Shown here one piece after another: positions 48,022 through 58,363 of a DNA stretch of 64,000 bases (the first letter of the stretch is position 1; every line of letters begins with the position of its first letter). The stretch covers positions 1 through 64,000 of the forward strand of contig JAPKDJ010000007.1 in assembly GCA_026421245.1 (NCBI GenBank), written 5' to 3'. The notes beneath the pieces are model-generated. The model saw only the letters and a program-made list of their open reading frames with translations, was not told where the DNA came from and searched no databases. Position numbers and translations under genes: made by a program. Source of the stretch: Akkermansiaceae bacterium (GTDB lineage: Bacteria; Verrucomicrobiota; Verrucomicrobiia; Verrucomicrobiales; Akkermansiaceae).

Positions 48022-51000
48022 ATGCTAAACAAACTCATTCAGTTTTCGTTGGCACAGCGCGCCTTGATCGTAGGGATGGCGATTGTTGTCGTTGTTCTTG
48101 GTGTGCGTCAGGCGAAGGAGCTTCCGGTCGATGTGCTTCCGGATTTGACCAAACCGACGGTTACGATTTTAACAGAAGCGCCCGGGCTTTCGCCCGAAGA
48201 AGTTGAGACGCGAGTGACCATTCCAATGGAGCAGGGGTTGATGGGAGTGAATGGACTCAATCGATTGCGAACAACCAGTGATATCGGATTGAGTGTCACT
48301 TTCGTAGAATTCGATTGGGGAACCGACATCTATCAGGCCCGGCAATTTGTGCAGGAGCGCCTGAGTGCGATCAAACTCCCTAAAGGGGTGACTCCCTACA
48401 TGACTCCGGCAACTTCACTGATGGGCAACATCATGTTGGTGGCCTTGCTCGATCCGTCGGAGGAAACCTCTCCGGAAGAGCTTCGGACGCAGGCTGATTG
48501 GGTGGTAGGACGCCGTCTTCAATCGATCACAGGGATTGCGGAAGTTCTTCCGATGGGGGGAGGAATACGACAGATTCAAGTTCAACCCGATCCTGAGAGG
48601 ATGCTTGCTTTAGGGGTGACTTACGATGAACTTCGTACCGCTGCCAAAAACTCGGTTCGTAACACCACCGGAGGATACATTGAGGGGGATTCCCAGGAGA
48701 TCATGGTGCGGAATCTTTCGATGACGACCGACTTGAATCGAATTGCGATGACAACGGTTCGGCATGAAAGCAGCCGACCGCTTCGCATTAAGGATGTGGC
48801 CGAGGTGGTCTGGGGTATTGAGCCCATGCGCGGTGATGCCGGAGCTGAAGGACATCCGGCGGTCATACTCTCGATCACCAAGGCGCCGGGCTATGATACT
48901 CTGGATTTGACTCGGCAATTGGAAGACGCATTGGAAGATCTTCGGGGGACTGTTCCCGAAGGCGTCGAGCTTCGCGTGGCTTATCGACAGGCCGACTATA
49001 TTAATCTGTCTCTCAATAATCTCAAGGATGCCCTGATTCACGGGGGAATCATGGTGGCGTTGGTTCTTTTTCTCTTTCTGCTGAACTTCCGCATCACTCT
49101 AATCACGTTGACGGCGATCCCGCTTTCTCTTGCGATTTCGGTTCTCGTCTTCTGGTTGTTTGATCTTGGAATCAATTCAATGACGTTGGGCGGGTTCGCG
49201 GTGGCGATTGGAATGGTGGTGGACGATGCCATCGTCGATGTTGAAAATGTCTTCCGCCGACTCCGGGAGAATCCGGGGAAGCCGAGGCTTCCAATTATCG
49301 CGGCGGCTTCCTCCGAGATTCGTTCATCGATTTTGTATGCCACGGTTTTGATCATCCTGGTGTTGGTTCCTCTCCTTTCGCTTTCCGGAGTCGAAGGACG
49401 CCTCTTTGCTCCCATTGCCTACGCCACGATTATCAGCATGGCGGCCTCCTTCCTGGTCTCGCTGACTGTGATCCCAGTCTTGTCGTCATTCCTTCTCAAA
49501 CCCAAGCCGGATAAGGAGCATCGTGATGGGGTTCTCCTTCTGCTCGTGAAGGGCTTCTTCGAAAAGATTTTTCTGCGCCCTGCTCTTTCCCAGCCGTTCG
49601 TGATTATGGCCTTGGCTGCGGTGTTGGTCGCGGCTGGAGCAGTGGTCTACCCGGAGATGGGCAAGAACTTTCTCCCGACTTTCCGGGAGCCCACCGCGGT
49701 GATCGCGACGGCGGCGAGTCCGGGAACTTCGCTGAAGAAGATCAATCAAATCAGTCATACCGCGATGGGTCTCATCAAAGAGATTCCGGAAGTGAAAAGT
49801 GTTTCTTATCGTGCAGGCCGGGCTGAAAATGGTGACCATATTGTCCCTGTCTCAACGGTGGAATTTGAAGTGGATTTTCATGAATATATGGATCGGACGA
49901 AGCCTGAAGTTCTTAAGGATTTGAGCAATGCGATGAAAAGCATTCCGGGAACTTTCTCGGCGATGAGTTCCCCCCTTGGAGATCGCATTGGACATATGCT
50001 GTCGGGAGTGTCAGCGAAGATCGCGATCAAGATCACCGGGCCAGATCTCGATACCCTAAGAAAGTTAGGCAACGACGTCACCGAAATCGCTCGAAGCATC
50101 GAGGGTTTGGAACAAGCGCGCCCCGAAGCACAATCAGCGATTCCACAGCTCCGGATTGAGCCCGATCCAGCGCGGCTTCCGGTTTATGGGACGACTTCGG
50201 GGAAGGTGAACGATGAGTTGGCGAGCTTGATAGGAGGAGAGATCCTGACTGAAGTTTACGATGGCCAGAGAACGTATGATCTCGTTTTGCGGCTACCGGA
50301 AGAGTGGCGATCCAGTCCCAAGAAACTTGGCGATTTGTATCTCGATACGCAATCCGGCATTCAGGTTCCCTTGCGAGACATTGCAAATATCCGCCAAGCG
50401 AATGGGCCGAATAATATTATGCGGGAAAACACCCTGCGCCGGTTTGTAGTTTCGATCAATCCGACCTCGCAGAACCTTGTTGAACTGGTCGATGAACTGA
50501 AGGAGAGGCTGTCCACGGAGCTTGATTTACCGACCGGATATGCCATTCGCTACGAAGGGGATTATTTGGCGCAAGAGGAGGCAACTGAGCGAATTATGCA
50601 AACATCGAGCATTCTTTTCATCGTGGTTGTATTTCTGCTCTTTAGCTACTTTCGAAGCGCCAATTTCACCTTTCAGGTGCTTATTGATGTTCCGATTGCC
50701 TTGAGCGGGGGCGTTCTTCTGACCAAGTTGGACCTGAACAATGTGTCCATTGCAACCCTTGTCGGTTTCATTGCAATTGCGGGAATATCCGCGCGTAACT
50801 CCATCATGATGATTTCCCACTATCTGCATCTTATGAAGAACGAAGGGGAGGGCTTTACCAAGGAAATGGTGGTGCGGGGAACGCTCGAAAGATTGGTGCC
50901 GGTGCTGATGACGGCGATCTCGGCAGGCGTTGCTCTTTTGCCCCTCACGATGGATCTCGGCTTCCTGCCCTTTGTCGAAGCGGGTGCCCCCTCCGTCGCT

Positions 51001-51159
51001 CCCGGGAAAGAAATATTGAATCCCGTGGCCCTCGTTATCGTCGGAGGGTTAGTGACATCGACTCTTTTTGGACTTCTGGTGACCCCTGCTGTTTTCTGGA
51101 CGTTTGGAAAGAAATCATCAGAAAAATCTCTTCGTGCAGGAGCCCCTGCCGCAGGGTAG
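48022..51159 (+). CDS. Heavy-metal efflux RND transporter (CusA/CzcA family)
   Basis: 'LPVDVLPDLTKPTVTILTEAPGLSPEEVETRVTIPME', 'GMVVDDAIVDVENVFRRLRENPGKPR', 'GISARNSIMMISHYLHL'. Confidence 0.93.
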   Translation: MLNKLIQFSLAQRALIVGMAIVVVVLGVRQAKELPVDVLPDLTKPTVTILTEAPGLSPEEVETRVTIPMEQGLMGVNGLNRLRTTSDIGLSVTFVEFDWGTDIYQARQFVQERLSAIKLPKGVTPYMTPATSLMGNIMLVALLDPSEETSPEELRTQADWVVGRRLQSITGIAEVLPMGGGIRQIQVQPDPERMLALGVTYDELRTAAKNSVRNTTGGYIEGDSQEIMVRNLSMTTDLNRIAMTTVRHESSRPLRIKDVAEVVWGIEPMRGDAGAEGHPAVILSITKAPGYDTLDLTRQLEDALEDLRGTVPEGVELRVAYRQADYINLSLNNLKDALIHGGIMVALVLFLFLLNFRITLITLTAIPLSLAISVLVFWLFDLGINSMTLGGFAVAIGMVVDDAIVDVENVFRRLRENPGKPRLPIIAAASSEIRSSILYATVLIILVLVPLLSLSGVEGRLFAPIAYATIISMAASFLVSLTVIPVLSSFLLKPKPDKEHRDGVLLLLVKGFFEKIFLRPALSQPFVIMALAAVLVAAGAVVYPEMGKNFLPTFREPTAVIATAASPGTSLKKINQISHTAMGLIKEIPEVKSVSYRAGRAENGDHIVPVSTVEFEVDFHEYMDRTKPEVLKDLSNAMKSIPGTFSAMSSPLGDRIGHMLSGVSAKIAIKITGPDLDTLRKLGNDVTEIARSIEGLEQARPEAQSAIPQLRIEPDPARLPVYGTTSGKVNDELASLIGGEILTEVYDGQRTYDLVLRLPEEWRSSPKKLGDLYLDTQSGIQVPLRDIANIRQANGPNNIMRENTLRRFVVSINPTSQNLVELVDELKERLSTELDLPTGYAIRYEGDYLAQEEATERIMQTSSILFIVVVFLLFSYFRSANFTFQVLIDVPIALSGGVLLTKLDLNNVSIATLVGFIAIAGISARNSIMMISHYLHLMKNEGEGFTKEMVVRGTLERLVPVLMTAISAGVALLPLTMDLGFLPFVEAGAPSVAPGKEILNPVALVIVGGLVTSTLFGLLVTPAVFWTFGKKSSEKSLRAGAPAAG

Positions 51160-51164
51160 ACTCC

Positions 51165-51191
51165 AACAAGTAAAACAAGTAAAACAAGTAA
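51165..51191 (+). repeat. 9-bp tandem repeat, three exact copies (aacaagtaa), directly before a start codon
   Basis: ctcc-aacaagtaa-aacaagtaa-aacaagtaa-atc-ATG. Confidence 0.9.
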
Positions 51192-51194
51192 ATC

Positions 51195-51767
51195 ATGAAA
51201 AAAATGCTCCTAATCTCAGCTCTCACCCTTCCTTTCGTTTTTGCCGATGAAAAGGGGGAGAAGACAGAAAAACACGAACATGGCGCGGAGGAAGTTTCCG
51301 GTCATGTCGACCACGATCATGAGATCAAAGCTCCAAACGGGGGGCGCATTCTCCACGAGATTGTTCCTCATGCGGAATTTTTTATTACAAAAGGCCGCAA
51401 GGTGCAGATTACCTTTGTCGATGACGAGGGGACGCCGCTTGAGGATGCGGCAACCTTGCGTGCCATCGGCGGGAAGCTCTCAGCTCCAACCAAGTTCACC
51501 TTCAAGAAGACAAAGCACGGATTGATTTCGGAGCAGAAACTTCCCGATGGAAAGCTTGTTCCCATTCTTCTCATGTTCAAAGACAGCGGGGGGAAGAAGA
51601 TGCCCAACATCAAATTCAATGTGGATTTGAATGGTTGTCCGACCTGTGATCTTCTGGAGTATGCTTGCACCTGTGATCACGGCCACGATCATGAAGGTCA
51701 CGACCACGATGACCATGAAGGTCACGACCATTCCAAAGGGAAAAAGAAGGGTGATCACAAGGAGTAA
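51195..51767 (+). CDS. Exported His-rich metal-binding protein
   Basis: Signal peptide MKKMLLISALTLPFVFA; N-terminal HEHGAEEVSGHVDHDHE; C-terminal CPTCDLLEYACTCDHGHDHEGHDHDDHEGHDH. Confidence 0.8.
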   Translation: MKKMLLISALTLPFVFADEKGEKTEKHEHGAEEVSGHVDHDHEIKAPNGGRILHEIVPHAEFFITKGRKVQITFVDDEGTPLEDAATLRAIGGKLSAPTKFTFKKTKHGLISEQKLPDGKLVPILLMFKDSGGKKMPNIKFNVDLNGCPTCDLLEYACTCDHGHDHEGHDHDDHEGHDHSKGKKKGDHKE

Positions 51768-51783
51768 CCCTGGTTAGGGATCT

Positions 51784-53001
51784 ATGGCGGGCGATAAGAA
51801 CGAACTGGAGAAGTGGGCTACCGATGTGATTTTCGGTCGTGCCCGCGGCTTCGGGCCCTCCATGATGCGCATCCTTTTGAGGGGACTGTCATGGCTCTTT
51901 CGTTTGGGGGTGAGGGTGCGGCTTCGTCTTTTTCGCAAGGGATGGAAGACCCAATCCAATCTCGGTACGATGGTGGTGAGTATTGGAAATATCACGGTTG
52001 GGGGGACGGGAAAGACGCCGGTTGTCGAGCGCTTTGCACGGGAACTCACGAGAAGAGGCAGGAAAGTGGCTATTCTCAGCCGAGGTTACAAAAGTAAAGA
52101 CCTCAGGAATCCGCAGAAGTGGAAGAATCCGGAAACGGGTAAGATTGTGATCAGTCCTCCGAAGATTGTCAGCGACGGCAAAGAGATATTACTCAAAGCC
52201 AAATACGCCGGGGATGAGCCGTATATGCTTGCCCAGAATCTACCGGGGGTGGCGGTGGTTGTGGATCGCGATAGGGTTCGCAGCGGGCGGTTTGCGGTGA
52301 AAGAACTTGGAGCCGATACCTTACTGCTGGATGACGGACTTCAGTATCTCGACCTTGACCACTCCCTCGATGTTGTCTTAGTCGATCAAAACGCGCCATT
52401 TGGGAATGGTTACATTTTGCCGAGAGGGACCTTGCGTGAACCTCCCTCGAATCTTTGCCGAGCGGACTATATTTTTCTTACTAAATGTGACGGGCGCCCC
52501 CTGGATGATCTAATCAAACGCATCCGGAAATATAACAAAGGGGCTGAAATTCTGCAGTGCACCCACGGGCCAAAGCATTTGCAAGGAGTCTTTCATGATG
52601 ACGTGCTTCCCTTGGACGCATTAAAGGGAAAATATATCGGGGCGATTTCGGGAATTGCCCAGCCGAAGAGTTTTGACAGCCTTTTGAAAGAACTGGGAGG
52701 GAAGGTTCTCTTCCATACCACATTCTCGGATCACTATGCTTTTTCCAAAAAGGAGATCGAACCCTTCATGTATCGTTGTATCAACCGGGGGGTGGATATG
52801 ATTGTGACTACGGAAAAGGACGCCGTGCGATTTCCGAGGCCCGATGAAATTGATGTCCCGATTTACTTCTTAAGAATTGAAGTGAAAATTCTCGATGGGG
52901 AGGAAGTCTGGGAGCGCTGTGTGGAGCGGATCTGCCAGCGAGTGGAAAGAGAGCCCGAGGACTGGGCGGAAGAGCGCTTACTTAAAATTGGGTCGGCCTA
53001 A
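51784..53001 (+). CDS. lpxK: Tetraacyldisaccharide 4'-kinase
   Basis: '[41 protein letters not shown]', '[24 protein letters not shown]', '[17 protein letters not shown]'. Confidence 0.93.
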   Translation: MAGDKNELEKWATDVIFGRARGFGPSMMRILLRGLSWLFRLGVRVRLRLFRKGWKTQSNLGTMVVSIGNITVGGTGKTPVVERFARELTRRGRKVAILSRGYKSKDLRNPQKWKNPETGKIVISPPKIVSDGKEILLKAKYAGDEPYMLAQNLPGVAVVVDRDRVRSGRFAVKELGADTLLLDDGLQYLDLDHSLDVVLVDQNAPFGNGYILPRGTLREPPSNLCRADYIFLTKCDGRPLDDLIKRIRKYNKGAEILQCTHGPKHLQGVFHDDVLPLDALKGKYIGAISGIAQPKSFDSLLKELGGKVLFHTTFSDHYAFSKKEIEPFMYRCINRGVDMIVTTEKDAVRFPRPDEIDVPIYFLRIEVKILDGEEVWERCVERICQRVEREPEDWAEERLLKIGSA

Positions 53002-53049
53002 GGGACTGATTACGCTCGCATTTTTGACAGATCACGGGACATTCCTTGC

Positions 53050-54042
53050 GTGCTGGATCGATTGAAACGCCCTCTTCGCGACTTGCGGCTTTCATTGACG
53101 GACCGATGCAACTTCAGGTGTCGTTATTGCATGCCAGTGGAAGTTTTTGGTCCGGGCTATCAATTTTTGCCGAGGGAGGAAATTCTCACCTTTGGCGAGT
53201 TGGTGCGAACCGTGCGAGCGGGGGTTGAGTTGGGGGTCACCAAGGTTCGTCTTACGGGAGGCGAGCCCCTTCTACGAAGAGGGGTGGAGGATTTGGTGGC
53301 ACTAATTGCAGCCGTCCCAGGGGTGGATGATCTTGCAATGACGACCAATGGGATTCTTTTAAATCATCACGCGGAAGGATTGGTGGCAGCGGGTTTGAAC
53401 CGAGTCACAGTGAGCCTTGATGCTCTTGACGAGAAGATCTTCTCTCAAATGAACGGGGTAGGATCGAAATTGGAGCGTGTTCTTACCGGGATAGAAACGG
53501 CCCAACGAAGCGGGCTTCCCGTGAAGGTGAATATGGTCGTTCAACGAGGGGTTAATGAGCAGGAGATTTTGCCGATGGTTCGATGGGGAAGGGAGCAAGG
53601 AGTCACGGTGAGATTGATCGAATTTATGGACGTTGGGGAAACGAATGGCTGGGATACGAGCCAAGTGGTCACAGCGAAGGAGATTCTGGCCGAGATTACG
53701 AGAGAGTTACCCGTGATTGCCGTGCCTGCGTCCTATCCCGGAGAGGTGGCGCAACGTTGGGAATTTGAGGATGGAAGAGGAGAGTTTGGCATTATCTCCT
53801 CGGTCAGCCAGCCATTTTGCCGTGATTGTTCCAGGCTTCGCGTATCAGCCGAGGGGCGTATATTCACCTGTCTTTTCGCCGGTGAGGGAGCGGATCTAAG
53901 GGCTGTTCTTCGCGAAGCGGAATCGGATGAAGAGGTTGTGGGATTTATTGGAAGTCAATGGGGGAACCGTAGCGATCGCTATTCGGAAGAAAGGGGAAAG
54001 GTGGACCAACCCAAGGCCGAGATGAGCTATCTTGGTGGGTAA
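53050..54042 (+). CDS. moaA: GTP 3',8-cyclase (GTG start)
   Basis: 'DLRLSLTDRCNFRCRYCMP', 'TKVRLTGGEPLLRRGVEDLV', C-terminal 'FCRDCSRLRVSAEGRIFTCLF'. Confidence 0.94.
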   Translation: MLDRLKRPLRDLRLSLTDRCNFRCRYCMPVEVFGPGYQFLPREEILTFGELVRTVRAGVELGVTKVRLTGGEPLLRRGVEDLVALIAAVPGVDDLAMTTNGILLNHHAEGLVAAGLNRVTVSLDALDEKIFSQMNGVGSKLERVLTGIETAQRSGLPVKVNMVVQRGVNEQEILPMVRWGREQGVTVRLIEFMDVGETNGWDTSQVVTAKEILAEITRELPVIAVPASYPGEVAQRWEFEDGRGEFGIISSVSQPFCRDCSRLRVSAEGRIFTCLFAGEGADLRAVLREAESDEEVVGFIGSQWGNRSDRYSEERGKVDQPKAEMSYLGG

Positions 54043-54054
54043 ACCAGACACAAA

Positions 54055-54087
54055 AAGAGCCCCTGTCTCAACAGGAGCTTTTTTCAT
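54055..54087 (+). terminator. Probable Rho-independent terminator
   Basis: AAGAGCCCCTGT CTCA ACAGGAGCTTTTTT (one bulge). Confidence 0.75.
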
Positions 54088-54111
54088 GTGTTAATGTATT
54101 TCCGATGAAAA

Positions 54112-54417
54112 TCAGAGCTTGGCCTTTGCTTTTTTATAGGCCTTTTTGAGTTTTGAAAGGTGTCCTTCGGTTGCTGCGATATCTTTGAGAAGGCTTGCAA
54201 GTTCTTCCACTGCGCGGAGTTCTTTGGAACCTCCTTTGGTCGAGACTACTGGCGAACCTCCTTCTTTTCGTTTCCATGAGGCGATGGTTGCAGCCGTCAC
54301 TTTGAATTTTCCAACAGCTTTGGTTTGTCCCCCTCTTCCTTCTTTTTTAATAAAGTTCAGGATTTCTTTTTTTTTCTCAGTGGAATATCGCTTCGCTTGC
54401 TTTTTTGCTTTGGCCAT
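54112..54417 (-). CDS. Stand-alone transposase-like helix-turn-helix protein
   Basis: 'RYSTEKKKEILNFIKKEGRGGQTKAVGKFKVTAATIASWKRKEGG' resembles IS3 OrfA-type HTH; Lys-rich, coiled-coil C-terminus. Confidence 0.6.
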   Translation of the reverse strand: MAKAKKQAKRYSTEKKKEILNFIKKEGRGGQTKAVGKFKVTAATIASWKRKEGGSPVVSTKGGSKELRAVEELASLLKDIAATEGHLSKLKKAYKKAKAKL

Positions 54418-54492
54418 TCCCGAAAGTGGGAGTGGGGTGTGAAGGCGTCAATCTAAATGTATAACTATCAATAGTTCCTCTTTAGATTGAAG

Positions 54493-55875
54493 TTATTTTG
54501 TATTGGGTCGGAAATTGTAGCAAATCAACCTTCGGGGGGAGCCATCAAATCCTTTGGTGTTCTGAGTGACGTAGAGTAATCCGCGATATAAAACGGGCGG
54601 TGTCCAAGTGTCACGTGCATAAAAGAGTCTCGTTTTTTGTTTGATGACTGGCTTTTCGCTATTGAGTTGAAGCTCCAGAAGACTGCCGTCTTCCCCAAGA
54701 GAAATAAGGCGGTTCCCGGCCCGTAGAAATGAACCTCTGAACAAACCTGTGACGCGATTATTTTCCTTCCAACGCATATCGTCTTCCCATGTGAGTTTCC
54801 CGGTTTTGAGATTGATTCCCTTAAGTTGTGTGTCGGGTATGTTTCGTCCTGCAAAACCATAAAGATGATTATCAATTTCTTGGGGAATCATCATATGCAT
54901 TCCAAAGAATCGTTCTTTCCAAACCGGGCGTGGTTGCAGCTTGGAATCAAACTGGAGAAGAACACCGCCGAGCTCATAGCAGTCGGAAATAAAGACCCGA
55001 TTGCCAGGAAGAGGAAGTGGAGTTGAGGCGAGCACAGATTCGTAGACATCGGCCCGCCAAGGGAAACGGGAGTAAAGGTTGCCATTTATTGGATTGAGGA
55101 CGAGTAATCCACCGTGGACGGGTTTTGACTCGCCCGCTGCCAGGATCAGAGCGACTTCCTTGCCGTGAATTGTTGTAATGACGGGTGAAGCATATGAGGC
55201 CCCCCAGGGGTCTTCATATTTCCACGCCGTTTTTCCGTCTTTGAGGAGGAAGGCTGCTACGGAGGTTCCGGACTTTTTCTTTTCTTTTCCGCCAACGTTC
55301 ACAATGAGTTTGTCTCCGTGGACGACGGGGTTTGGCCCATAGCCAAAGAAATTTTGAGGGATCTCAAATTCTTTTTTGAGGTTTCGTTTCCAAATCAAGT
55401 TGCCGGTTTCGAGATCAAGACAGTGGAGCATGGCGGTCACTCCGATCAGATAGATTTTCTTTTCATGAACAACGGGGCTGCTCCGGGGGCCGGCTGAGAA
55501 TCCGTAGCGGTCTTTGTATTGGATAGGATAGTTGAAGGTCCAGAGGCGTTCGCCTGTCTCGGGGTTGTGACAATCCAAGGTTTCCTTCGAATCGAGCGCG
55601 TGAAAGTGAAGGAGTTTGCCATCAACCAGAATGGGAGAACTGTAAGATTCTCCGCGGGCCAGTTCAAAAACCTTGTGTAACCCTTCTTCTGGAAAGATTT
55701 CTAGAAGAGGGGCTTCCATACTCGTGCAATTGTCTCGAGGCCCGAAAAAGCGGGGCCAATCTTCAACCACGGCGTTTGGGGAGAGGGGGGAGGGAGCCTT
55801 GTGAAAGACCATGGGGTAGGTGGTTTCTGCGGTGAGCAGCAGTGGGAGCAGGGTCAGAAGGCTCGTTATTTTCAT
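54493..55875 (-). CDS. PQQ-binding-like beta-propeller repeat protein
   Basis: 'LHFHALDSKETLDCHNPETGERLWTFNYPIQYKDRYGFSAGPRSSPVVHEKKIYLIGVTAMLHCLDLETGNLIWKRNL'. Confidence 0.87.
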   Translation of the reverse strand: MKITSLLTLLPLLLTAETTYPMVFHKAPSPLSPNAVVEDWPRFFGPRDNCTSMEAPLLEIFPEEGLHKVFELARGESYSSPILVDGKLLHFHALDSKETLDCHNPETGERLWTFNYPIQYKDRYGFSAGPRSSPVVHEKKIYLIGVTAMLHCLDLETGNLIWKRNLKKEFEIPQNFFGYGPNPVVHGDKLIVNVGGKEKKKSGTSVAAFLLKDGKTAWKYEDPWGASYASPVITTIHGKEVALILAAGESKPVHGGLLVLNPINGNLYSRFPWRADVYESVLASTPLPLPGNRVFISDCYELGGVLLQFDSKLQPRPVWKERFFGMHMMIPQEIDNHLYGFAGRNIPDTQLKGINLKTGKLTWEDDMRWKENNRVTGLFRGSFLRAGNRLISLGEDGSLLELQLNSEKPVIKQKTRLFYARDTWTPPVLYRGLLYVTQNTKGFDGSPRRLICYNFRPNTK

Positions 55876-55988
55876 GGCGAGAACCTAATGAAAAATTGGA
55901 TGAATGAAGAGGTGTTTTGTGCCGCCCCCTTTGATTTCGGTTCGAAAATGACGTTTCGATCTTTCCACAGCGTCAAATCCGCACTTTA

Positions 55989-57050
55989 TTGCCCGAGATG
56001 AAACGAATTTTAGGACTCGCGTTGGCCTGCGCCACCACCATGACGGCTGTGGCACAGGAAAAATGGCTCACTTTCAAAGGCAAGGAAGGTCCGGGGAAAG
56101 GGAAGCATATCGTTCTTGTTTCCGGGGATGAGGAATATCGCTCAGAGGAAAGTGCCCCAATGTTGGCAAAAATCCTCTCTCAACGTCATGGTTTTGACAC
56201 GACTGTGCTTTTCGCATGGAGTGCAGATGGGGCATACATCGATCCCAACAACGCCAAGGGAATTGTGGGTTGGGAAAAACTTGATTCGGCGGACCTCATG
56301 ATCATCGGGACGCGCATGCGTATTCTGACTCCTAAAACGATTGAGCATCTCGGGAAATACCTCAACGCAGGCAAGCCGGTCATCGGATACCGGACCGCCA
56401 CCCATGCCTTCAAAGGAGGAGAGAAGATCGCAAATATCTCTGCGGGACAATGGGGACTCAAAATTCTTGGGGAAACCTGGGTCAATCACCACGGTGGTCA
56501 CAAGAGTCAGGGCGCGCGCGGAGTGATCGAAAATGGCCGAGAGAAGCATCCTGTGCTGAATTCGGTCAAGGATGTCTTTGGACCAAGTGACGTTTACGGA
56601 GTGAAGCACCTCACTGATAAGGACACAGTTTTGCTTCGCGGAGCTGTGACTGAATCTTTGGATCCGTCCTCCAAGATTGTTGATGGGCCAAAAAACGATC
56701 CTATGATGGCACTGAGCTGGCTGCATACTTACACCTCGCCCGATGGAAAGGCCACCGGCCGTTCGCTTTGCACGACGATGGGTGCCTCGGTTGATTTCCT
56801 CAGTGAAGATCTTCGCCGTCTTATCGTGAATGGGAGTTATCACCTACTTGATCTCGATGTTCCAGATCAGGCCGACGTTGATTATGTCGATCCCTTTTAC
56901 CCCAGCTTTTACGGATTCTGGAGTGGTGGGAATGCCGGAATTTGGAAAGAGCGTGCATTGAAGGCGGAGGATTTCGGGCTGGGCAAGACGCCCACTGCTC
57001 CCGAGCCAAAAGGCACCCCGAAATGGTCTTTCATGCCCGTTAAAAAGTAA
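55989..57050 (+). CDS. Secreted ThuA-like domain protein
   Basis: 'HIVLVSGDEEYRSEESAPMLAKILSQRHGFDTTVLF', 'GKYLNAGKPVIGYRTATHAFKG'. Confidence 0.78.
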   Translation: MPEMKRILGLALACATTMTAVAQEKWLTFKGKEGPGKGKHIVLVSGDEEYRSEESAPMLAKILSQRHGFDTTVLFAWSADGAYIDPNNAKGIVGWEKLDSADLMIIGTRMRILTPKTIEHLGKYLNAGKPVIGYRTATHAFKGGEKIANISAGQWGLKILGETWVNHHGGHKSQGARGVIENGREKHPVLNSVKDVFGPSDVYGVKHLTDKDTVLLRGAVTESLDPSSKIVDGPKNDPMMALSWLHTYTSPDGKATGRSLCTTMGASVDFLSEDLRRLIVNGSYHLLDLDVPDQADVDYVDPFYPSFYGFWSGGNAGIWKERALKAEDFGLGKTPTAPEPKGTPKWSFMPVKK

Positions 57051-57778
57051 TGGACTGGCACGCTTTTCTTCGTGATTGGTCGCAGGAAGCGTCATCCCGG
57101 GGATTTCAAAGCGAGACCTTGGTCGAAGTCGGGGACTACCCACTCCTGGCATCGGTGAAGGGAAATCCGGCCAAGCCGTGCATCTACCTTTCTTCCGGTA
57201 TGCACGGTGACGAGCCATCTGGGCCGCAAGCTTTGATGCAGTTGCTTGGAGATGATTTCTTTGATGATCGGTTTTGTTGGCTCATCTGCCCGGTTCTAAA
57301 CCCTACCGGACTTGAGGCTGGAACCCGGGAGAACTTTCAAGGGATCGATCTCAACCGTGATTACGGCCAATGTGAAACTCAAGAGGTTTGCGCTCATATC
57401 GAATGGTTAAACAAGCAACCGGTTCCCCGGCTGTTTCTTTCGTTGCACGAAGACTGGGAAAGCAGTGGGTTTTATTTCTACGAAATTAATATCGGGGGAG
57501 AAGATTCACGACATCGGGCGATCCTGAAAGCGGCGACCCCCCACTTCCCACCCGAACCGGAATCAGTCATCGACGATCATCCTGTGACCGAGCCGGGCTG
57601 GATCTTTCACTCGGAGCACCCCGACCTTCCGGAAGGCTGGCCGGAGGCGATTTACTTAGCGAAGATGGGCTGTCCCTTGTCGTTGACCTTCGAAACGCCG
57701 AGTCGTTCGGCCTTGGACCTGCGCATAAGCTGCCACCAAGCAGTTGTGAAAGAGGCGGTGGAATCGTGTCTGTTATAA
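57050..57778 (+). CDS. M14-family metallopeptidase-like protein
   Basis: 'YLSSGMHGDEPSGPQALMQLL', 'CPVLNPTGLEAGTRENFQGIDLNRDYG', 'LFLSLHEDWESSGFYFYE'. Confidence 0.85.
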   Translation: MDWHAFLRDWSQEASSRGFQSETLVEVGDYPLLASVKGNPAKPCIYLSSGMHGDEPSGPQALMQLLGDDFFDDRFCWLICPVLNPTGLEAGTRENFQGIDLNRDYGQCETQEVCAHIEWLNKQPVPRLFLSLHEDWESSGFYFYEINIGGEDSRHRAILKAATPHFPPEPESVIDDHPVTEPGWIFHSEHPDLPEGWPEAIYLAKMGCPLSLTFETPSRSALDLRISCHQAVVKEAVESCLL

Positions 57779-57832
57779 TTCCCTCTCAGTTCTGCACTTG
57801 CGAATGTGAGGAAGATTGGGCATTGATAGATC

Positions 57833-58363
57833 ATGTCATCTCAGGAAGAAAACATCGTCTGGAAAGGTCGATCGCATCAAATTGTCAACTTTTGGCCCCT
57901 TGTGATCTCTCTCGGGGTGATAATTGCGATTTTGTGGGTCGCATTTGGAACTGATCTTCCTTCATGGCTCGCAGTACTCGCTATCATTCCTCTTGCCTAT
58001 GGGGGGTGGCTTTACTTGGGGACCAAGCTCATGGTGTTTGAGTTCACGAGCGAGCGGATTAGAATCTATGAAGGCATTCTCAATCAGGAAATCAACGAGG
58101 TTGAACTTTACCGGGTGAAGGACACCAGATTGGAAAAGCCATTTTGGCTTCGGATCTTCGGGCTTTCGAATATCGTGCTCCAAACTTCAGACCGCACTCT
58201 TCACGAGGTGAATATCAGGGCGGTATGTCATGGGGCTGAAATTCGGGAAAAACTTCGTAAGCAGGTTGAACTTCTCCGTGATAAGAAGCGGGTCCGTGAG
58301 GTCGACTTCGAAGGTGGTGGCGGCGATGGCAACGAGATGGAATTTGAAGGGGATTTGATGTAG
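57833..58363 (+). CDS. Membrane protein with bacterial PH-like domain
   Basis: Two TM segments, then 'FEFTSERIRIYEGILNQEINEVELYRVKDTRLEKPFWLRIFGLSNIVLQTSDRT'. Confidence 0.83.
   Translation: MSSQEENIVWKGRSHQIVNFWPLVISLGVIIAILWVAFGTDLPSWLAVLAIIPLAYGGWLYLGTKLMVFEFTSERIRIYEGILNQEINEVELYRVKDTRLEKPFWLRIFGLSNIVLQTSDRTLHEVNIRAVCHGAEIREKLRKQVELLRDKKRVREVDFEGGGGDGNEMEFEGDLM

Noticed and set aside
51165-51191. CRISPR-like short repeat
   Set aside because: 9-bp perfect tandem repeat with no spacers; not a CRISPR array.
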